Shown: positions 10,801 through 21,405, counted from the stretch's first letter. The stretch: 64,000 nt of DNA from Nymphaea colorata (GCF_008831285.2 NC_045140.1:23702131-23766130), one strand, 5' to 3'. Numbers and translations: made by a program. The notes: a model not told the origin generated them from the letters alone.

Positions 10801-13800
10801 GGTTCGACGGATCCCAACCCGCCCCCTAGCGATTTCGGTTCCAATCCTAAAAAGGCTAGGAACCAGGACAATCATCTCATTAAAGCCTCCCTTTATAAGC
10901 CCTTGAAGATCCCTCACAATCTTCGATACGGGACTAAACATCTGGGGTGTTACATTTTGCCTCTATTTTTTTTTCTTTCCTTACAAGACTTGAAAGTTAG
11001 TGTCTCTGAATTTGATTGAGTTGAATACTGCATGTGTAACACCCCAGAAGTTTAGTCCCGTATCGAAGATTGTGAGGGATCTTCAAAGACTTATAAAGGG
11101 AGGCTTTAATGAGATGTTTGCCCTGGTTCCTAGCCTTTTTAGGATTGGAACCGAAATTGCTAGGGGGCGGGTTGGGATCCGTCGAACAAAGGGCCCGAGC
11201 CCGGGAGTGGGTCGGGTTGTTATAGAAAAGAATAACACACCAGAGGATGATAACAATCATGATATTTGAACTCGGATCGTTTAAGTGTAAGCCACGTTGC
11301 TGCTCAGACCATGGTACACAGAAGTCCATGACCCGCATCTTGGCACCTCTAAAGCTGTGTCTACCATGCCAAAATCTATGACCAGCATTAGGAAATTATC
11401 TATCATCACATCTTAATAATATTATAAGTATTTTTCAGATGGCTTTAACCATACCTGAAGTGATGATGTTTCCTGCTTCTTTGACCACATCACTCTGTTG
11501 CTATGTGTGTATATATGTTGCTAATCAGCTCCTCACTCACAATCATTACTGGAATCATGTAGTCTTTACATTTGTTCAGGGTGAACCTTATTACCGCCGA
11601 AGCATGTATAACTACTGTAGAAACACACACCAAGATGGAGAGAAAGAGAAGGAACACACAATATACGTGGAAAACCTCAAAGAGAGGTGAAAAACCACGG
11701 AGAAGCTCTAACCTAGGTGCACAACCGCAACCCTAGGAGAGAGAAAATGTTATTCCACTTCATTCAACACTTACACATAAGGACAATATATAGAGGGAGA
11801 GAGGAGAAGCCGCCTAGGGTACCGAGCCCGCCTCGGTACCCGCGCCCCATAGAACCGGGTCCAGATATGGACCCGGTTCCCACAACAACATATTCTAACA
11901 CTCCCCCTCAAGCTTGGCATACATGTCAAACATGCCAAGCTTGCTAACATTTTTTCCGAATGAAGAAGTACAAAGCCCCTTTAGTTAGGACGTCTGCAAC
12001 TTGATCTTCAGACTTCATATATGGCAGAATCAGCTCCTTTGAGTCAATGCGTTCCCGGATAAAGTGACGGTCAATCTCCACATGTTTGGTCCTGTCATGT
12101 AGAACTGGATTATTGGCAAGATTAATCGCAGACTTGTTGTCACAGTACATCTTCATTTTATCTTCCAGTTCCACACCAATATCAGTCAAAAGGATCTTCA
12201 GCCACAGCATCTCTGTAACTCCCATTGCAACAACCCTGTACTCAGCCTCAGCACTAGACCTCGAACACACTTCTTGCCTCTTGCTTCTCCAGACAACTAG
12301 GTTACCTCCAAGAAAGATACAATACCCTGTAGTGGACCTCCTTGTGTCAGTGCAACCTGCCCAATCTGCATTTGAGTAGCCCTCAATAGTAAGTTTGTCT
12401 TGTCGAGTATACAGCAGTCCTTTTCCTGGGTCATTCTTTAGATATCCCAACACTCTTTCTGCACTCTTCCAGTGACAATCCGTGGGAGCATGCATAAATT
12501 GACTTAGCACATTTACCGCATACGTGATATCAGGGCGAGTAAGAGTAAGATAGATAAGCTTACCTACTAGCCTCTGATATCGCCCTTTTCCTTCCTCATC
12601 CAGAATAGTGTCTGTCTTGATACTTATCTTAGTCCCCGATTCCATAGGAGTAAGATAGGGCCGACAACCAAGTTTACCTGTCTCCTTTAGTAAGTCAAGA
12701 GTGTACTTCCTTTGATTCATAACCAGCCCTGTCTCTGATCGAGCAATCTCTATCCCCAGAAAGTATCTCAGTTTACCCAGATCCTTGAGGTCGAATTCTT
12801 TAGCTAATCTCTCCTTCATCTTCCTGTTTTCTTCCTCATCACTGCCAGTGACAATCATATCATCAACGTAGACAAGGAGAAGACTCACCAGACCATCTCT
12901 CTGTTTTATGAATAGGGTATGATCTCCATTTCCTTGCTTGTACCCAGTAGACTTCATAACGATCCTTAGTCTCTCAAACCACGGTGACTGCTTCAAGCCA
13001 TACAAAGCTTTCTTGAGGTGACAACATTTTCCCTCTTGAACATACCCGGGAGGCATGCTCATATAGACTTCTTCCTCCAGATGGCCGTTCAAGAATGCAT
13101 TTTTAACATCAAGCTGGTCCATGCGCCACTTCCTGTGCACAGCAAGAGCAAGAATAACCCTCACGGTCTTCAACTTTGCAACAGGGGCAAAGGTCTCAAG
13201 ATAGTCAATCCCATACTTCTGGCTGAACCCCTTTGCAACCAGACGAGCTTTATATCGATCTACAGTGCCATCAGGTTTATACTTCACGTTGTACACCCAC
13301 TTAGAGCCAACTAAGTGTGTCCCTTTAGGGATATCAACCATTTCCCATGTTTTGTTCTTAGCTAACGCACCCATCTCCTCCGTCATAGCATGTAACCACT
13401 TGGGATCATCCTTAGCATCATCCACCGACCTGGGAATAACAACTTTGGATAAGGTTGTGATAAAACATTTGTAATTTGTACTGAGCTTAGCATAAGAAAC
13501 AAATCTCTGAATAGGGTGAGAAGTACATGACCTGGTGCCTTTGCGCAAAGCAATGGGGAGCTCTCCATTCGATGGACTTGGGTCATCCAGGGAGATCACG
13601 GGATTGGGATTGGTTCTATCCTCATCACCAACATCTTCCACTGTAGCTTTCTCCTTTCTGACATAAACCTGGCCAAACAAGTGATCCCTGGCAACAGTGG
13701 GCTGAGCATCCACCGTGACCCCTTCCATATAACTGCCCTTCTCATTACTGACCGTGACCGTGTCAATCACACTGGGACTAACCTTGTAGTCCAAAAACTC

Positions 13801-16800
13801 CATAAACTGAATCAGCTGATTAGAGGAATACTCTTCCCCTTTGTGCCCAATACACTCCCCCTGAAGAGGATTCACCGGAAAATACGACTCATGTTCATGA
13901 AATGTGACATCCCTCGAAACATACACTTTGGAAGTAGTGGGATCCACACATTTGTACCCCTTCTGAGTGGAAGAGCACCCCAAGAAAACTCCTTTAATAG
14001 ACCGGGGATCAAGCTTTTTGAGAGTAGGGCTATGATTATGCACAAAACAACTGCACCCAAAGACACGAGGAGTAAGAGGCCACGAATTCTGAGTGGGCCA
14101 CAGGGTAGAATAAGGAGACTGACCATCCAACACCCTAGTAGGCATACGGTTAATGAGGTGTGCACTAGTGAGAAGTGCATCACCCCAATACCGCTTCGGG
14201 ACATGGCGTTGGAACATAATGGCCCGGGTAACATTCAAAAGGTGACGATTTTTACGTTCAGCTATACCATTTTGAGGAGGGGTATAACTACAAGAGGTTT
14301 CATGAACAATACCCTTGCCTTTCAAGAAATCATCAAGGGATTGAGAGACATATTCTCTAGCATTATCCGTACGGAAAGCTTGAACAGTTGTATGGAATTG
14401 AGTCTCAACAAAGGCAACAAAGTTTTTCACAACTGCTGGAACCTGACTACGGTCTCGCAATAAGTACACGAACGTACATCTAGAGTAATCATCAATAAGC
14501 GTCAAAAAATAGTGACAACCACCACACGTGGGTACTCCAGAAGGACCCCAAACATCGGAATGAACTAAGGCAAACAGATGAGTGGTTTTATTCAATGAGA
14601 TAGGGTACGAAGCCCTGACATGTTTAGCCAATTGACACACTTCACAAGCGAAGGAGTCAATGGAAACAGAAGCAAACAAATGAGGAAACAACTTCTTTAT
14701 TAACTGAAATGGGAGATGTCCAAGACGCTCGTGCCATCGCAGAACAGTAGATCTATCATTCACACCAGACAAGTGACCACTCGTGGCAGAAATCAATGCT
14801 GAAGCAACTTGTACCGGCAATCTGTAGAGCTCGTCAGTAACCGAACCAATCCCAATCTTCTTCCCCGTCACCAAGTCCTGCAGGGAACAATGATCAGCAG
14901 AGAAAATTAGATTACAGTTTAATTCTTTAGTAATACTGCTGACAGAGAGTAGGTTCACAGGAATATTTGGAACATGCAAGGCATTGTGGAGACGGTATTT
15001 GTTCAACAGGGACAAGCTCCCTTTCCCAGCCACAGAGATAGAAGACCCATCTGCCATAGACACGCGTTGCTTGCCAGAGAAAAGTTGATATTCTTGAAAG
15101 AGTTTAGAGTCCCCTGTCATGTGGTGAGTGGCTCCACTATCAACAATCCAATCACCAAGAGAAGGGTTACCTTGATCAGTCGAGGCAACGAGGGCTTGGG
15201 CTAGCTGAGCCCCTTCAGACGTGGAGGACTCCTCAGGGGTAGTAGATAGGCGGTTGATGTACGCCTGTAGCTCCTTGAGTTGAGCAGGGGACAGCTTGGA
15301 CTTTGCACCACTAGAAGAATTGCTCTGACTGGAATCAGACACAGAAGGGCTACGCTTGCCAGAGGGAGGACGACCTCTGACCAGTCTCTTCTCGGGATGA
15401 AGATCCCAACAGAAATCCACTGAATGCCCCAACTTGTTGCAATGAGTGCAGTGCCGGGCAGGACGCTGCCCAGTCCCAGAGGCACGGCTGACAAAGGCAG
15501 AAGGGCCATGACCGGTGTCAAGATGCATCACCTGGCGACGTTGTTCTTCAGACTCAACGCGGGCATATACTTCCTCTATCCCCGGAATTTCATCACCATT
15601 AAGAATTTGGCTACGAATAGACTCAAATTCATCCCGCAGGCCTCCCAGAAACAAAAACGTACGGTCCATCCATTCCTTTTCCCAGTAGAGGGAATGATCT
15701 GAACCGCACTTCCACTCATCAGTCACATGATAATCTAGCTCCTCCCATTTGGTCTTCAGGGCAGCATAGAAGGCAGCAACAGACAAATCACCCTGTGTCA
15801 GGGAGTAAATACTGCGTTTAATCTGATAGGTACGCAGATGTCTCTTCTTGCGACCATACATCTTCGCAAGCACAGTCCACATATCAAAAGAGGTCGGCTT
15901 CCGCAGAATGAGGGGCTGGATATCGGAGGACACGGAGCTGATAATCCATACTTTCACTTGGCTGTCCTCCAACGCCCACGTTGCCCAATGAGGATCAGAT
16001 TTGATGGGCGCAGGTTTGTCGCCAGTGATGTAAGAGAGACGCCCACGGCTAGTAATCCCAATCTCGAGAGCGGCAGACCAAGATAGGTAATTGTCCTTGG
16101 TCAGACGGATGGAGGTGACCTGGATCGGCACGTTCTCAGTCTTGGAGGCGCTGCCCGCGTCAAGAACAGCATCTTTTTGAGTCCCCATCGCGTCTGCCAT
16201 CACAAACACGCACACAGCAACAAGAGGCACAGCGGCGAGAACTAGGCAGAGGCGACGGGAATGAGGCAGCGGCTACGGAAGGCAGGCGGCGACGTTCCTG
16301 GGCGACGCTGGGAACGATGGACGGCGACGGCGATGGGCAGCGGTGGAGCGGGACGACGGCGGCCCCGCTGGCAGCGCTGGACGGCGGCGGCAGAGAAAAA
16401 ACGGAGGAAACAGCAGCGGCAAAAAACCGGCGGAAACACGACGATCACACCAACGATCTCTCACGCGTTGGCTCTGATACCATGTAGAAATACACACCAA
16501 GATGGAGAGAAAGAGAAGGAACACACAATATACGTGGAAAACCTCAAAGAGAGGTGAAAAACCACGGAGAAGCTCTAACCTAGGTGCACAACCGCAACCC
16601 TAGGAGAGAGAAAATGTTATTCCACTTCATTCAACACTTACACATAAGGACAATATATAGAGGGAGAGAGGAGAAGCCGCCTAGGGTACCGAGCCCGCCT
16701 CGGTACCCGCGCCCCATAGAACCGGGTCCAGATATGGACCCGGTTCCCACAACAACATATTCTAACAACTACTAATGACACTATGATAATTATTTACCAG

Positions 16801-18764
16801 AACATGCACATAATGAATTTGCTCAGAACCTAAGACTGTAGAATCAAAAGTGAATTGATGACATAAATCTGATCTGAGATATATAGATGTATTCTTATTT
16901 TTATCCATAATCTACTTTGCCACAACTTGACCGGAATCTTTCATGGTTTGCTTTTCTTGTCTGCTGCCCTTCCATTGTGTATGGCTTCAATTCAGACTAT
17001 CTTGTACCTGCTACTTCCTGCCTTGATTTAGTCATAAATGAAGCCATTTATTTTTTCTCCTGTGGAATAATCAACAAAATGCATCAACTAAGCTATTTCA
17101 GTTACTGGTCTTGAAGGTGTGATAAAAGTCAATAAATTTAGACTCAAATTCTTAGATTTGTTCTTGACAAGTTTACTGTGCCAAATATGTTAATGCCTGG
17201 TTTTTGTTGTTAGTGGTTATTCCGTTCATAATTGAAGGAAAAAATAGAATCTCATGTTGGAGTAGTTGAAACTTGGGAGGAATCTTACCTTAAAAAGCAA
17301 AGGGCTAAGTGAGTAGATAAGTCAAGAAATAACACTGGTGTAGGGTGTCTACTGTCTCATAAAGCAGGGAAAATTGTAAAATTGGTCTCATCGTTAGGTA
17401 TAGTTATTCATATTGGTTTATGCTTCTTTGACATTGTTGAAGCTTAATTCCTGTAATCAACATGGGCTTACATGAACCTTGATGAATACTTGCGGATTTT
17501 AGCACATAAGAAGGCAGTTTATGTGCCAAGAAAAGGTGCATAAGACAGATTGAGTTATTGAGGTTAAAGAATTTGAATAGCTACTGCTCTTGATATCAGA
17601 TTTCAGATCTTATATTTGGACAGAAATAGATGTCGGTGAAGTTCATTCAAAATTGTGAAAATTTATTCACTTTCTCTGACCAATTTGGTGCCATCTTTTC
17701 AGTCTGAATGCAATGACATCATACTCATCATCATAATTATTGCTACATTCTTGGAAAAATGTTGCTTTCATGTAGAAATTAGAAGTACATATTTTTTTGT
17801 GTTGGATTTTAAATTTTTGAACGAGGCACTATTTTTTAGTAAAATCATGATGATAGACCAGATGGTTAAACCTGAATTATTTCACACACAAAAAGATGGG
17901 GCATGACAAGTGAGAGCTCACATGGGTACTCTACCTGAAGTCTCATACTCTTAGGAAAGGGAGAAGCTCCACAAATGCTAAGGAGGTGCTAAATGGTTCT
18001 ACCCATCAGATATGCAACTAGTTTCCCATCTGTGAAAAAAAGACTAAGCTTGCTTTTGTTGAATATATATATGCGCACACGTGTGGAGTAGTTGTTTATA
18101 AATTTTTTCTGTAGTTTTTGTTAGATAAGTTGTTTATAATAATTTTAGAAGTCAATATTTTCATGATATCTTCCCAAGAACGTGGTCCTTGAAATGTCCC
18201 CAGATATTCCATGACCAGGTAATTGCTGAGAGCATGTACGTGATGATGATCTTGATGTTTGTATTCATTTTGCAGTATGGCCACTGACTGCCTTAGGGAT
18301 TGAACCAAAGTTTAGCATCCCTCATTCTGCTAAGGTGGATGAAGTGGTGCTTGCTAATGGTCTTATTGGAAGTGTTCTCTCAGATTATTTCTGGTACGTG
18401 TAGTATAATGAGCGATTTTAGCATTCATGGACCGAGTGATGTTACAAAGTCTTCATTTGCATGCAGGGCGCTTTCTGTAGTTTGGACGACACCCCTAGTT
18501 GCCACCTTAGGCATGTCTCTCACAATACCGCTAGCAATGATTGCAGACATGGTTATTCATGGACGCCATTTTTCAGCAGTGTATATTCTTGGTTCAATTC
18601 AGGTAAAAGTTTCCCTCAAGCAGCTCTCCTGCATGACTTTTTGCTTTGGAGTGAAATTGGTCTTTTCCATTTTCTCTTTTCAGGTGTTCGCCGGTTTTGT
18701 TATTGCCAATGTTTCAGACAGCTGTTCCCGTAAGATGGGTTATAGTCACAACATTGCCAATTAA
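7801..18764 (+). CDS. SLC35F5-like EamA-fold solute transporter (frame broken by one base)
   Basis: Multi-pass membrane protein of the drug/metabolite transporter superfamily, solute carrier 35F5-like group; the substrate cannot be told from sequence. Exons are 7801-7881, 9004-9402, 9621-9837, 10039-10109, 10217-10318, 18276-18393, 18467-18602 and 18684-18764, all with GT-AG borders. The start is the ATG of [10 protein letters not shown], followed by a hydrophobic segment. A hydrophilic loop in exon 2 separates the first two membrane segments. Exons 3-8 carry the conserved EamA half with [19 protein letters not shown] and a late [12 protein letters not shown] stretch. Phases agree everywhere except inside exon 3, where a run of seven T at 9700-9706 needs eight to keep the frame; with that base restored the product would be 401 aa. 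This may be a sequencing error or a true lesion. Intron 5 (10319-18275) is about 8 kb because three retroelement insertions sit in it. Confidence 0.8.
10499..10688 (-). repeat. TRIM LTR (3' LTR of the element)
   Basis: 190-bp terminal repeat; differs from its partner at two visible positions (AAAAAGACTAGG versus AAAAAGGCTAGG, and CATTACAGCC versus CATTAAAGCC). The minus strand carries a TTATAAAGGG TATA-like sequence inside the repeat. Confidence 0.9.
10765..10954 (-). repeat. TRIM LTR (5' LTR of the element)
   Basis: 190-bp terminal repeat next to the primer-binding site. It is followed at 10955 by the second TTTTG target duplication. Confidence 0.9.
11035..11224 (+). mobile_element. Solo LTR of the same TRIM family, opposite orientation
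   Basis: A third 190-bp copy runs from TGTAACACCCC to GGGTTGTTATA on the plus strand, about eight differences from the inverted copy that ends 80 bp upstream. No internal region or second LTR accompanies it, so it looks like a solo LTR left by recombination. Flanking 5-mers (GCATG and GAAAA) do not match, so the target duplication is lost or the origin is more complex. Confidence 0.85.
11616..11900 (-). repeat. Copia 3' LTR
   Basis: 285-bp repeat, 3' LTR in the element's orientation, preceded by the purine tract. Contains the near-palindromic stretches GGTACCGAGCCCGCCTCGGTACC and CCGGGTCCATATCTGG-like inverted segments around 11818-11880. Confidence 0.95.
11901..11909 (-). other. Copia polypurine tract
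   Basis: Minus-strand GAGGGGGAG directly next to the 3' LTR is the expected plus-strand primer for reverse transcription. Confidence 0.85.
11944..16230 (-). CDS. Copia Gag-Pol polyprotein
   Basis: One uninterrupted 1428-codon frame; the more natural start may be the second Met, 10 codons in (16200). Order of parts: gag (UBN2-like) about residues 35-240; CCHC zinc knuckle 261-274; aspartic protease with DSGATHH near 364; GAG-pre-integrase zinc-binding region about 498-535; integrase core with a D559, D622, E658 DD35E triad; reverse transcriptase about 935-1180 with YVDD at 1121-1124; RNase H about 1280-1420. This protease-integrase-RT-RNase H order defines Copia rather than Gypsy. Oddities against the family norm: the RT segment [12 protein letters not shown] lacks two residues usually present before WFE, and the RNase H start reads SNADWAG where DADWAG is usual. 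The frame is open, but full activity is not certain. It would be transcribed antisense to the host gene. Confidence 0.95.
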   Translation of the reverse strand: MPLVAVCVFVMADAMGTQKDAVLDAGSASKTENVPIQVTSIRLTKDNYLSWSAALEIGITSRGRLSYITGDKPAPIKSDPHWATWALEDSQVKVWIISSVSSDIQPLILRKPTSFDMWTVLAKMYGRKKRHLRTYQIKRSIYSLTQGDLSVAAFYAALKTKWEELDYHVTDEWKCGSDHSLYWEKEWMDRTFLFLGGLRDEFESIRSQILNGDEIPGIEEVYARVESEEQRRQVMHLDTGHGPSAFVSRASGTGQRPARHCTHCNKLGHSVDFCWDLHPEKRLVRGRPPSGKRSPSVSDSSQSNSSSGAKSKLSPAQLKELQAYINRLSTTPEESSTSEGAQLAQALVASTDQGNPSLGDWIVDSGATHHMTGDSKLFQEYQLFSGKQRVSMADGSSISVAGKGSLSLLNKYRLHNALHVPNIPVNLLSVSSITKELNCNLIFSADHCSLQDLVTGKKIGIGSVTDELYRLPVQVASALISATSGHLSGVNDRSTVLRWHERLGHLPFQLIKKLFPHLFASVSIDSFACEVCQLAKHVRASYPISLNKTTHLFALVHSDVWGPSGVPTCGGCHYFLTLIDDYSRCTFVYLLRDRSQVPAVVKNFVAFVETQFHTTVQAFRTDNAREYVSQSLDDFLKGKGIVHETSCSYTPPQNGIAERKNRHLLNVTRAIMFQRHVPKRYWGDALLTSAHLINRMPTRVLDGQSPYSTLWPTQNSWPLTPRVFGCSCFVHNHSPTLKKLDPRSIKGVFLGCSSTQKGYKCVDPTTSKVYVSRDVTFHEHESYFPVNPLQGECIGHKGEEYSSNQLIQFMEFLDYKVSPSVIDTVTVSNEKGSYMEGVTVDAQPTVARDHLFGQVYVRKEKATVEDVGDEDRTNPNPVISLDDPSPSNGELPIALRKGTRSCTSHPIQRFVSYAKLSTNYKCFITTLSKVVIPRSVDDAKDDPKWLHAMTEEMGALAKNKTWEMVDIPKGTHLVGSKWVYNVKYKPDGTVDRYKARLVAKGFSQKYGIDYLETFAPVAKLKTVRVILALAVHRKWRMDQLDVKNAFLNGHLEEEVYMSMPPGYVQEGKCCHLKKALYGLKQSPWFERLRIVMKSTGYKQGNGDHTLFIKQRDGLVSLLLVYVDDMIVTGSDEEENRKMKERLAKEFDLKDLGKLRYFLGIEIARSETGLVMNQRKYTLDLLKETGKLGCRPYLTPMESGTKISIKTDTILDEEGKGRYQRLVGKLIYLTLTRPDITYAVNVLSQFMHAPTDCHWKSAERVLGYLKNDPGKGLLYTRQDKLTIEGYSNADWAGCTDTRRSTTGYCIFLGGNLVVWRSKRQEVCSRSSAEAEYRVVAMGVTEMLWLKILLTDIGVELEDKMKMYCDNKSAINLANNPVLHDRTKHVEIDRHFIRERIDSKELILPYMKSEDQVADVLTKGALYFFIRKKC
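16471..16482 (-). other. Copia primer-binding site (tRNA-Met type)
   Basis: Minus-strand TGGTATCAGAGC begins immediately inside the 5' LTR, complementary to the 3' end of plant initiator tRNA-Met, the usual primer for plant Copia elements. Confidence 0.92.
16483..16767 (-). repeat. Copia 5' LTR (promoter-bearing)
   Basis: 285-bp repeat, 5' LTR in the element's orientation, so it would carry the promoter for gag-pol. Flanked by ACTAC at 16768-16772. Confidence 0.95.
16773..18275 (+). other. Remainder of transporter intron 5
   Basis: AT-rich intron sequence with no long open frame and no recognisable element. It ends in a normal TTTTGCAG acceptor at 18275 that joins exon 5 in phase. Confidence 0.75.
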
Positions 18765-21405
18765 ATATCAGCCTTGCATTCTTTGTCCTTGTTATTGTTG
18801 TGTGAGTGGAAGTTCCAATTTTACTTCCCAGCTGTACAGGCCTCGAAAAATGCACTTCGTGACTAATTTGGTTTTTGAAGGTATAATTAATGCGATTTTT
18901 TTGGCTCCTTCATAGGAGAAGATAGAATAACTGATGTTCTCGCTTGTTAGTGTCTCAGTTAACCGTAGGATATCCTGTGTTGTTTTTTTCTGCGTCTTAC
19001 ACCTGCATTTGTTTGGGCAATCCATTTAATCTGCCAAATTACATTTTGAAAAGTATATCATCTTCACATCCACTTTGGGGATCGACAGTAATGACTCCTG
19101 AGCGGATTAATACTGGTGAAGGTAGTGATCATGTGGCAGGAAAGGAAGTGTCATATTGAAGAGCCTGGCCAGGAAAAGAATGTGAAGAGTGTCGGATTGA
19201 AGAGCCTGACACGTCCCAGCTTTGAATTCTGCTGCCTGAATCAAGAAGTCATCCAAAGGAAAAAAAAAAAAAATCACAAAGTCCTCGATGCATGGGAATG
19301 GTCGGTGAAAGCAATCGGGGATGAAGATATCAGATGCCTTCAACAACACAACTTTGGGACACGGACAATTGGATTGTTTTAATTTCGTACATTTTTCCAG
19401 CAACATGATGGGATGACACTATCCAGGAGCAGAATTTGAGAGAAGCCTGTACGGGCCAACATCAGCGGCATAAGGTGGACCTGCCAGTAACCTACGCAAT
19501 TATAAGGGTTTCAAGTGGGTTCAGTCTGGTCAAGGGTTTTGTCATCTGTGGTTGTTTTCGAGTCCGTTTTCTAATTCTGCGGCTAATGTCTGAATAGCTG
19601 TATCAGATCTGGGTAGTTTACATCTCTACCAAATTATGGGCCAGGAAACAGCGTCTTAGTTGAACTCATCATCTCCTTTTAACTTCAAGGCGTTAATCCA
19701 TTATGTTTGATAGTCTCAGATCTGACATCCGAGGATGATTTTAAATCCATATTAGGTTAAAATCTACAGTTTTAAGCAATCAGTGGATTTCTCAAGTGAG
19801 GAATCAAATCTGTGTTGCCACTGATTTGTGGTTGGAGGGAGGAGGGGTCCAACTGCAGGCCATGGTTTTAAGATCTGTGGTAGAGACCCTGCCAGGCTAT
19901 CAAACATAGCCTCAGAGGTTATTTTGCTTCCGGTTCCTAGCCTTGCCGTCAGCTACTAGCCTACTGCTAGGTAATGAATGTAAAAGGCTCCAGCCTAACC
20001 ATTTCTTCCCATTGATGTGACTGGAAAAATAGAACAAAAAGGAACGAAGGACCTGGCTGCCTTTCTTTTCTACTTAGTCCTAAAGGACAAACCCGTTCAC
20101 AGTAACAATTCAACAATTTTATTGGCAATGGGAATGGCCACATCACATGTGGCTTTAGGGAGAGAACCTCTGCCGCTGTCCCGACGGTACATCGGCAGAA
20201 GACGGTCGGAACAGTTGTCGTAAGTCTAACAATAGTTAAATGGAAGATATGCCCCTATAGAAGCAAAAGTAGAATCTGGAAAATTAACATTCCATAAAAT
20301 TACTTAAATGCCCACTTGGTAAAACGTGGAAATATGCCTTCCCATGTAAACAGCATAACGGGAAAAACACCTTCAATATCATTTCACTTTATACTACCAT
20401 TCATACTCGGGAAATGCCAAGCTGCCACCACCGTTTTCGCTACCCATTGCCTGCCAAAATGCCACTATCAGGCCATTTTCGAATCAACGTAAATGCAGCA
20501 TAAATTTGAGCTGGTTCTGTGACAGATCCACATTAGACCGAATACAATGCAATCAAAGTATAGACAGCAGCCTTCATGGTAACAAAAATGCATCATTTCT
20601 ATCAATATTCAGTTTTTAACCAGTTGACCCCTAGTTCACATCTTTGTCAAGAAAACTTTCCCATGCAGGACTGCGAATCTTTTCGGGTAAGCGCGGATAC
20701 AAATGGGAATCAAAAGCCACATTATTTACAGGCTACATGACGTCAATTCGGAGAAGCAACTGAAGCTGCTCAATGACAAAAATGCAGAAGCCAACCATCA
20801 TCTCCATGGATGAAAGACCACTGCTTTCACTAAATGGGCAGGTTATTAACCATTTTCGCCTTTTCAATTAGATGTGCAAGCTATTGGGGGGAAGATTCTT
20901 AAAATAACATGCGGCTTGATTAGCAAATATTTCACTTCCTTCTTTTGCGGCCGACAGAATTTACTAGATAGAATCTGACATTTGTTTTTTCTAAAATTGC
21001 TACGAGCACTTTCCAATGAACTCTGAGGCAACAACGATCATCACTGACAAAGTATGGAAACGAAAAGGAAAAAAAGAACTTTTATAATCCCATAAATCAA
21101 CATATTTTTTATGGATAACAAATTTGTAACAGATGCTGAAGGAGTGCCTCAAAAAATTTCCCGATTCAGAGCATTTCATCTCTCAACAAGGGAACTCTCA
21201 CAAAACTAACTAGCTGCTAAAGTCAGATCTGTCAGCACTCATGTTAACAATAAGAATCATTAGTCGCTAACTATTCAAGAGGCCGTATACACCAGTAGTT
21301 GAGCTGCTGACAATTCCCTCTGCCAAGAGAAGACCACAAAGGGTGCAGAATACCTAGGCTAAATTTCACATCAGTTGTCTTATTGACCATCTTTTTTCTG
21401 GGATC
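18765..21405. other. Intergenic region between convergent transporter and UBP22 genes
   Basis: The first part is presumably the transporter 3' UTR and the last part the UBP22 3' UTR, since the two genes converge. Short open stretches at 19116-19382 and 20017-20223 have no recognisable motif. No mobile element or RNA gene is evident. Confidence 0.6.

Larger units (their letters stand above)
10499..10954 (-). mobile_element. Complete TRIM (miniature LTR retrotransposon)
   Basis: Two direct 190-bp LTRs (10499-10688 and 10765-10954) differ at about two positions and flank a 76-bp internal region. On the minus strand the LTR starts TGTAACACCCC. The internal region begins with a primer-binding site TGGTATCAGAGC (plus 10752-10763) matching the 3' part of plant initiator tRNA-Met, and ends in a purine tract (plus 10689-10704). 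The element is bounded by a perfect 5-bp target duplication TTTTG at 10494-10498 and 10955-10959. No coding capacity, so it must have been mobilised in trans. It sits antisense in intron 5 of the transporter gene. I saw no 5S rRNA promoter, so it is not an obvious Cassandra element. Confidence 0.9.
11616..16767 (-). mobile_element. Complete Ty1/Copia LTR retrotransposon
   Basis: A 5152-bp element with two 285-bp LTRs (11616-11900 and 16483-16767) and a single long gag-pol frame between them on the minus strand. The LTRs read TGTAGAAA to TTCTAACA on the plus strand and differ at one position near the start (C at 11624, T at 16491), so insertion was recent. A perfect 5-bp target duplication ACTAC flanks it (11611-11615 and 16768-16772). 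A tRNA-Met-type primer-binding site abuts the right LTR and a polypurine tract abuts the left LTR. It lies in intron 5 of the transporter gene, antisense to it. Confidence 0.97.

Noticed and set aside
10499..11224. Assignment of the TRIM to the Cassandra family
   Set aside because: TGTAACACC ends are similar, but I could not find the 5S rRNA-like promoter boxes that define Cassandra LTRs.
12086..15702. Plus-strand open frames of 70-260 codons opposite the Copia ORF
   Set aside because: They are antisense shadows of gag-pol, with no domain of their own and low-complexity composition.
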